A model generated the notes under the pieces. It did no database searches, had not been told where the DNA came from, and worked only from the letters and a program-made list of their open reading frames with translations. Position numbers and translations under genes: made by a program. 64,000 nucleotides of DNA, from the NCBI RefSeq assembly GCF_000237825.1, contig NZ_CM001377.1:496001-560000 (forward strand). The letters are read 5' to 3'. Every line of letters starts with the position of its first letter. Positions within the stretch are counted from its first letter, which is position 1. This stretch comes from Thermanaerovibrio velox DSM 12556. Its GTDB lineage: Bacteria > Synergistota > Synergistia > Synergistales > Synergistaceae. Below are positions 62,821 to 64,000 of this stretch, one piece after another.

Positions 62821-63263
62821 TCGGTAAGACCGTGAACAAGAAGAGGTTAGCCAAATGGCTCGTGTCGGGTGGGCTGGTCCTGGCCTTGGGGATACCCGCC
62901 TTTGCCATAGACCTTGGCAGCATAATAGGGGTTGTGGGCGGGGGGTTTCTAGTGTCCGCAGTGGCGGAGCCCCTTAACAAGTTCATAAACACCATAACCT
63001 TCAACAAGGGATTGGAGAACCAGTCCTCCACTAAGGTGGTCCCCATAGTCTCCATAGGGGACGGCACAAGGATAGGGGCGGCCCAGGTTTCCGGCCCTTC
63101 CGGGGCGGTCAACAGGACCAAGGCGGTGGCCCAGCTGGAGACCAGCTTCCAGGACAAGCTCAGGGTTAAGGTGCTGATACCCATAGACTCGGAGAACCCG
63201 CTGCAGCAGTTCCGCCGGGTCCAGGGGGTAGGGGTGTCCGCCATAATAGATCTTAGGCTCTAA
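62817..63263 (+). CDS. Small exported hypothetical protein
   Basis: Encodes 148 residues; the TTG start overlaps the previous stop. A signal peptide (WLVSGGLVLALGIPAFA) is at residues 14-30. It is followed by a Gly/Val-rich hydrophobic segment (LGSIIGVVGGGFLVSAVAEP) and a beta-rich C-terminal domain (VVPIVSIGDGTRIGAAQV, LRVKVLIPIDSENP). No family is recognised. It was probably made together with the 61798 product. Confidence 0.75.
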   Translation: MIGKTVNKKRLAKWLVSGGLVLALGIPAFAIDLGSIIGVVGGGFLVSAVAEPLNKFINTITFNKGLENQSSTKVVPIVSIGDGTRIGAAQVSGPSGAVNRTKAVAQLETSFQDKLRVKVLIPIDSENPLQQFRRVQGVGVSAIIDLRL

Positions 63264-63291
63264 TCCCCCTTGGAAGCGGAGGCGTGACGTC

Positions 63292-64000
63292 TTGGCGGTG
63301 GAGAGATCGCTCCGGCAGGTCCTCGGCGTTTTGGGGGCTGCCGGAGCAGCCCTGTTCGTACTTACGGTCCTGGGATTTCCGGTAAGGCCCTGCTTCGCTG
63401 CCTCGCCGGAGGAGACGGTGGCCCTGCACCTTGACCGCTGGAGCGCCATAAGGTGGGGAAGCGACTGCGTGGTATGGCTGGTCCACTACCCGGAGGAGAT
63501 GGTCCCCGCCTGGGTTAACCTGGAGTCCAAAAGGAGGGGGCTTTCTCCAAAGGACGCCTCTGCCTACGAAAGGTCCTTCCGGGAACAGCTTAGGATGAAC
63601 ACCTCAAGGCCCTTCCTCCTCACGATTCAGGTTTTCGGAAGCCCTCTGCGGCTTGCGCCCCTTAAGGACAAACTGTCCTTGAGTTCCAAAGGGCGGGTCT
63701 TCAAACCCTCCGCTTACGACCGCCGGCTGGACCAGCCCATATCGGGTTTGGTCCAGGGGTTGGTGTTCTTCCCAAGGGAGGCTGTGCCCCCCTACAGGAT
63801 CGAGATCAAGGGAATCCTCCCCTCCCCGGTAGTCGTGGAGCTTCCATCCACGCCCTCCGGCGGGGCCGGCACTGGGGACCTCAAGGGAACCGCTTCCCCG
63901 GTGAAGCCCCAGGAGGCGTCAAGGGGATCCTCCAGGTCCTACAAGGGGGATGAGAAGGAAGGAGCCAAGGCGCCGGAGGTCAGGGTTCCCACGCCCAAAC
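63292..64000 (+). CDS. Partial exported hypothetical protein (runs off the window)
   Basis: A frame of 236 codons open to the right edge. TTG 63292 has GGAGG nine bases upstream. The N-terminus is a signal or anchor (VLGVLGAAGAALFVLTVLGF), then a soluble domain (WSAIRWGSDCVVWLVHYPEE, RPFLLTIQVFGSPLRLAPLK). From about residue 185 there is a Ser/Pro/Lys-rich linker. I do not recognise it. It is the third exported gene in a row after pyrG. Confidence 0.72.
   Translation, partial: MAVERSLRQVLGVLGAAGAALFVLTVLGFPVRPCFAASPEETVALHLDRWSAIRWGSDCVVWLVHYPEEMVPAWVNLESKRRGLSPKDASAYERSFREQLRMNTSRPFLLTIQVFGSPLRLAPLKDKLSLSSKGRVFKPSAYDRRLDQPISGLVQGLVFFPREAVPPYRIEIKGILPSPVVVELPSTPSGGAGTGDLKGTASPVKPQEASRGSSRSYKGDEKEGAKAPEVRVPTPK

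Overview
The window reads as a high-GC chromosomal segment of an anaerobic, amino-acid-fermenting Gram-negative bacterium of the Synergistetes type (a Thermanaerovibrio-like organism is my best guess). The reasons are a full lipid A/Kdo gene cluster beside BamA, an outer-membrane porin with an N-terminal SLH domain, flagellar regulation genes, DivIVA and RNase Y in a diderm, frequent TTG/GTG starts, and two sodium:neurotransmitter-symporter-family transporters. The assignment is inference from gene content. No search was run.

Layout. 1-5.1 kb: end of a flagellar/regulatory block (partial membrane protein, FliA-type sigma factor, FapA/DUF342 protein), three unknown genes and an S1-domain RNA-binding protein. 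5.1-8.1 kb: a possible structured RNA, argH, a tRNA-Lys/Glu/Thr array with its own promoter and terminator, and a histidine phosphatase. 8.2-12.6 kb: a second sigma factor, a single-span membrane protein, BamA with three POTRA domains, and an exported protein of unknown function. 12.6-32.3 kb: an almost unbroken lipopolysaccharide cluster: lpxD, lpxC, fabZ, lpxA, kdsC, lptF/G, lpxI, lpxB, msbA, a fused lpxK, kdsB, kdsA, kdsD, waaA, a kdnB/kdnA-like pair, an ELM1-family gene and an O-antigen-ligase-like gene. Genes overlap or nearly abut, so it is probably one or a few operons that make lipid A, make and attach Kdo (perhaps as the 8-amino form Kdo8N), flip the lipid and ligate a distal glycan.

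32.3-37.4 kb: an exported Cys-less rhodanese, the SLH porin, and a convergent type III glutamine synthetase. 37.5-44.2 kb: DUF72 protein, queD, folE2, RlmI-like methyltransferase, HAD phosphatase, HlyD-like membrane protein, YggS and DivIVA. 44.2-48.8 kb: recG, rny, ymdB. 49-55.3 kb: two paralogous NSS transporters flanking an exported protein, pfkA and a D-glutamate-cyclase-like gene. 55.4-64 kb: ECF S component, small membrane protein, a transaldolase with a CTG start, rho, a LysM/M23 peptidase, pyrG and three exported unknowns, the last running off the window.

The most notable points are the LpxK to LpxB-like fusion, the Kdo8N-type gene pair inside a Synergistetes-like LPS operon, a sigma factor plus membrane protein directly upstream of bamA, a possible multi-hairpin RNA at 5.2 kb, and four genes (kdsD, ELM1-like, porin, M23 peptidase) each interrupted by one inserted or missing base. 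The four single-base breaks could be sequence errors or real variation. Base composition of the plus strand shifts from strongly G-rich to balanced or C-rich near 33-37 kb, which may mark a replication-strand switch.
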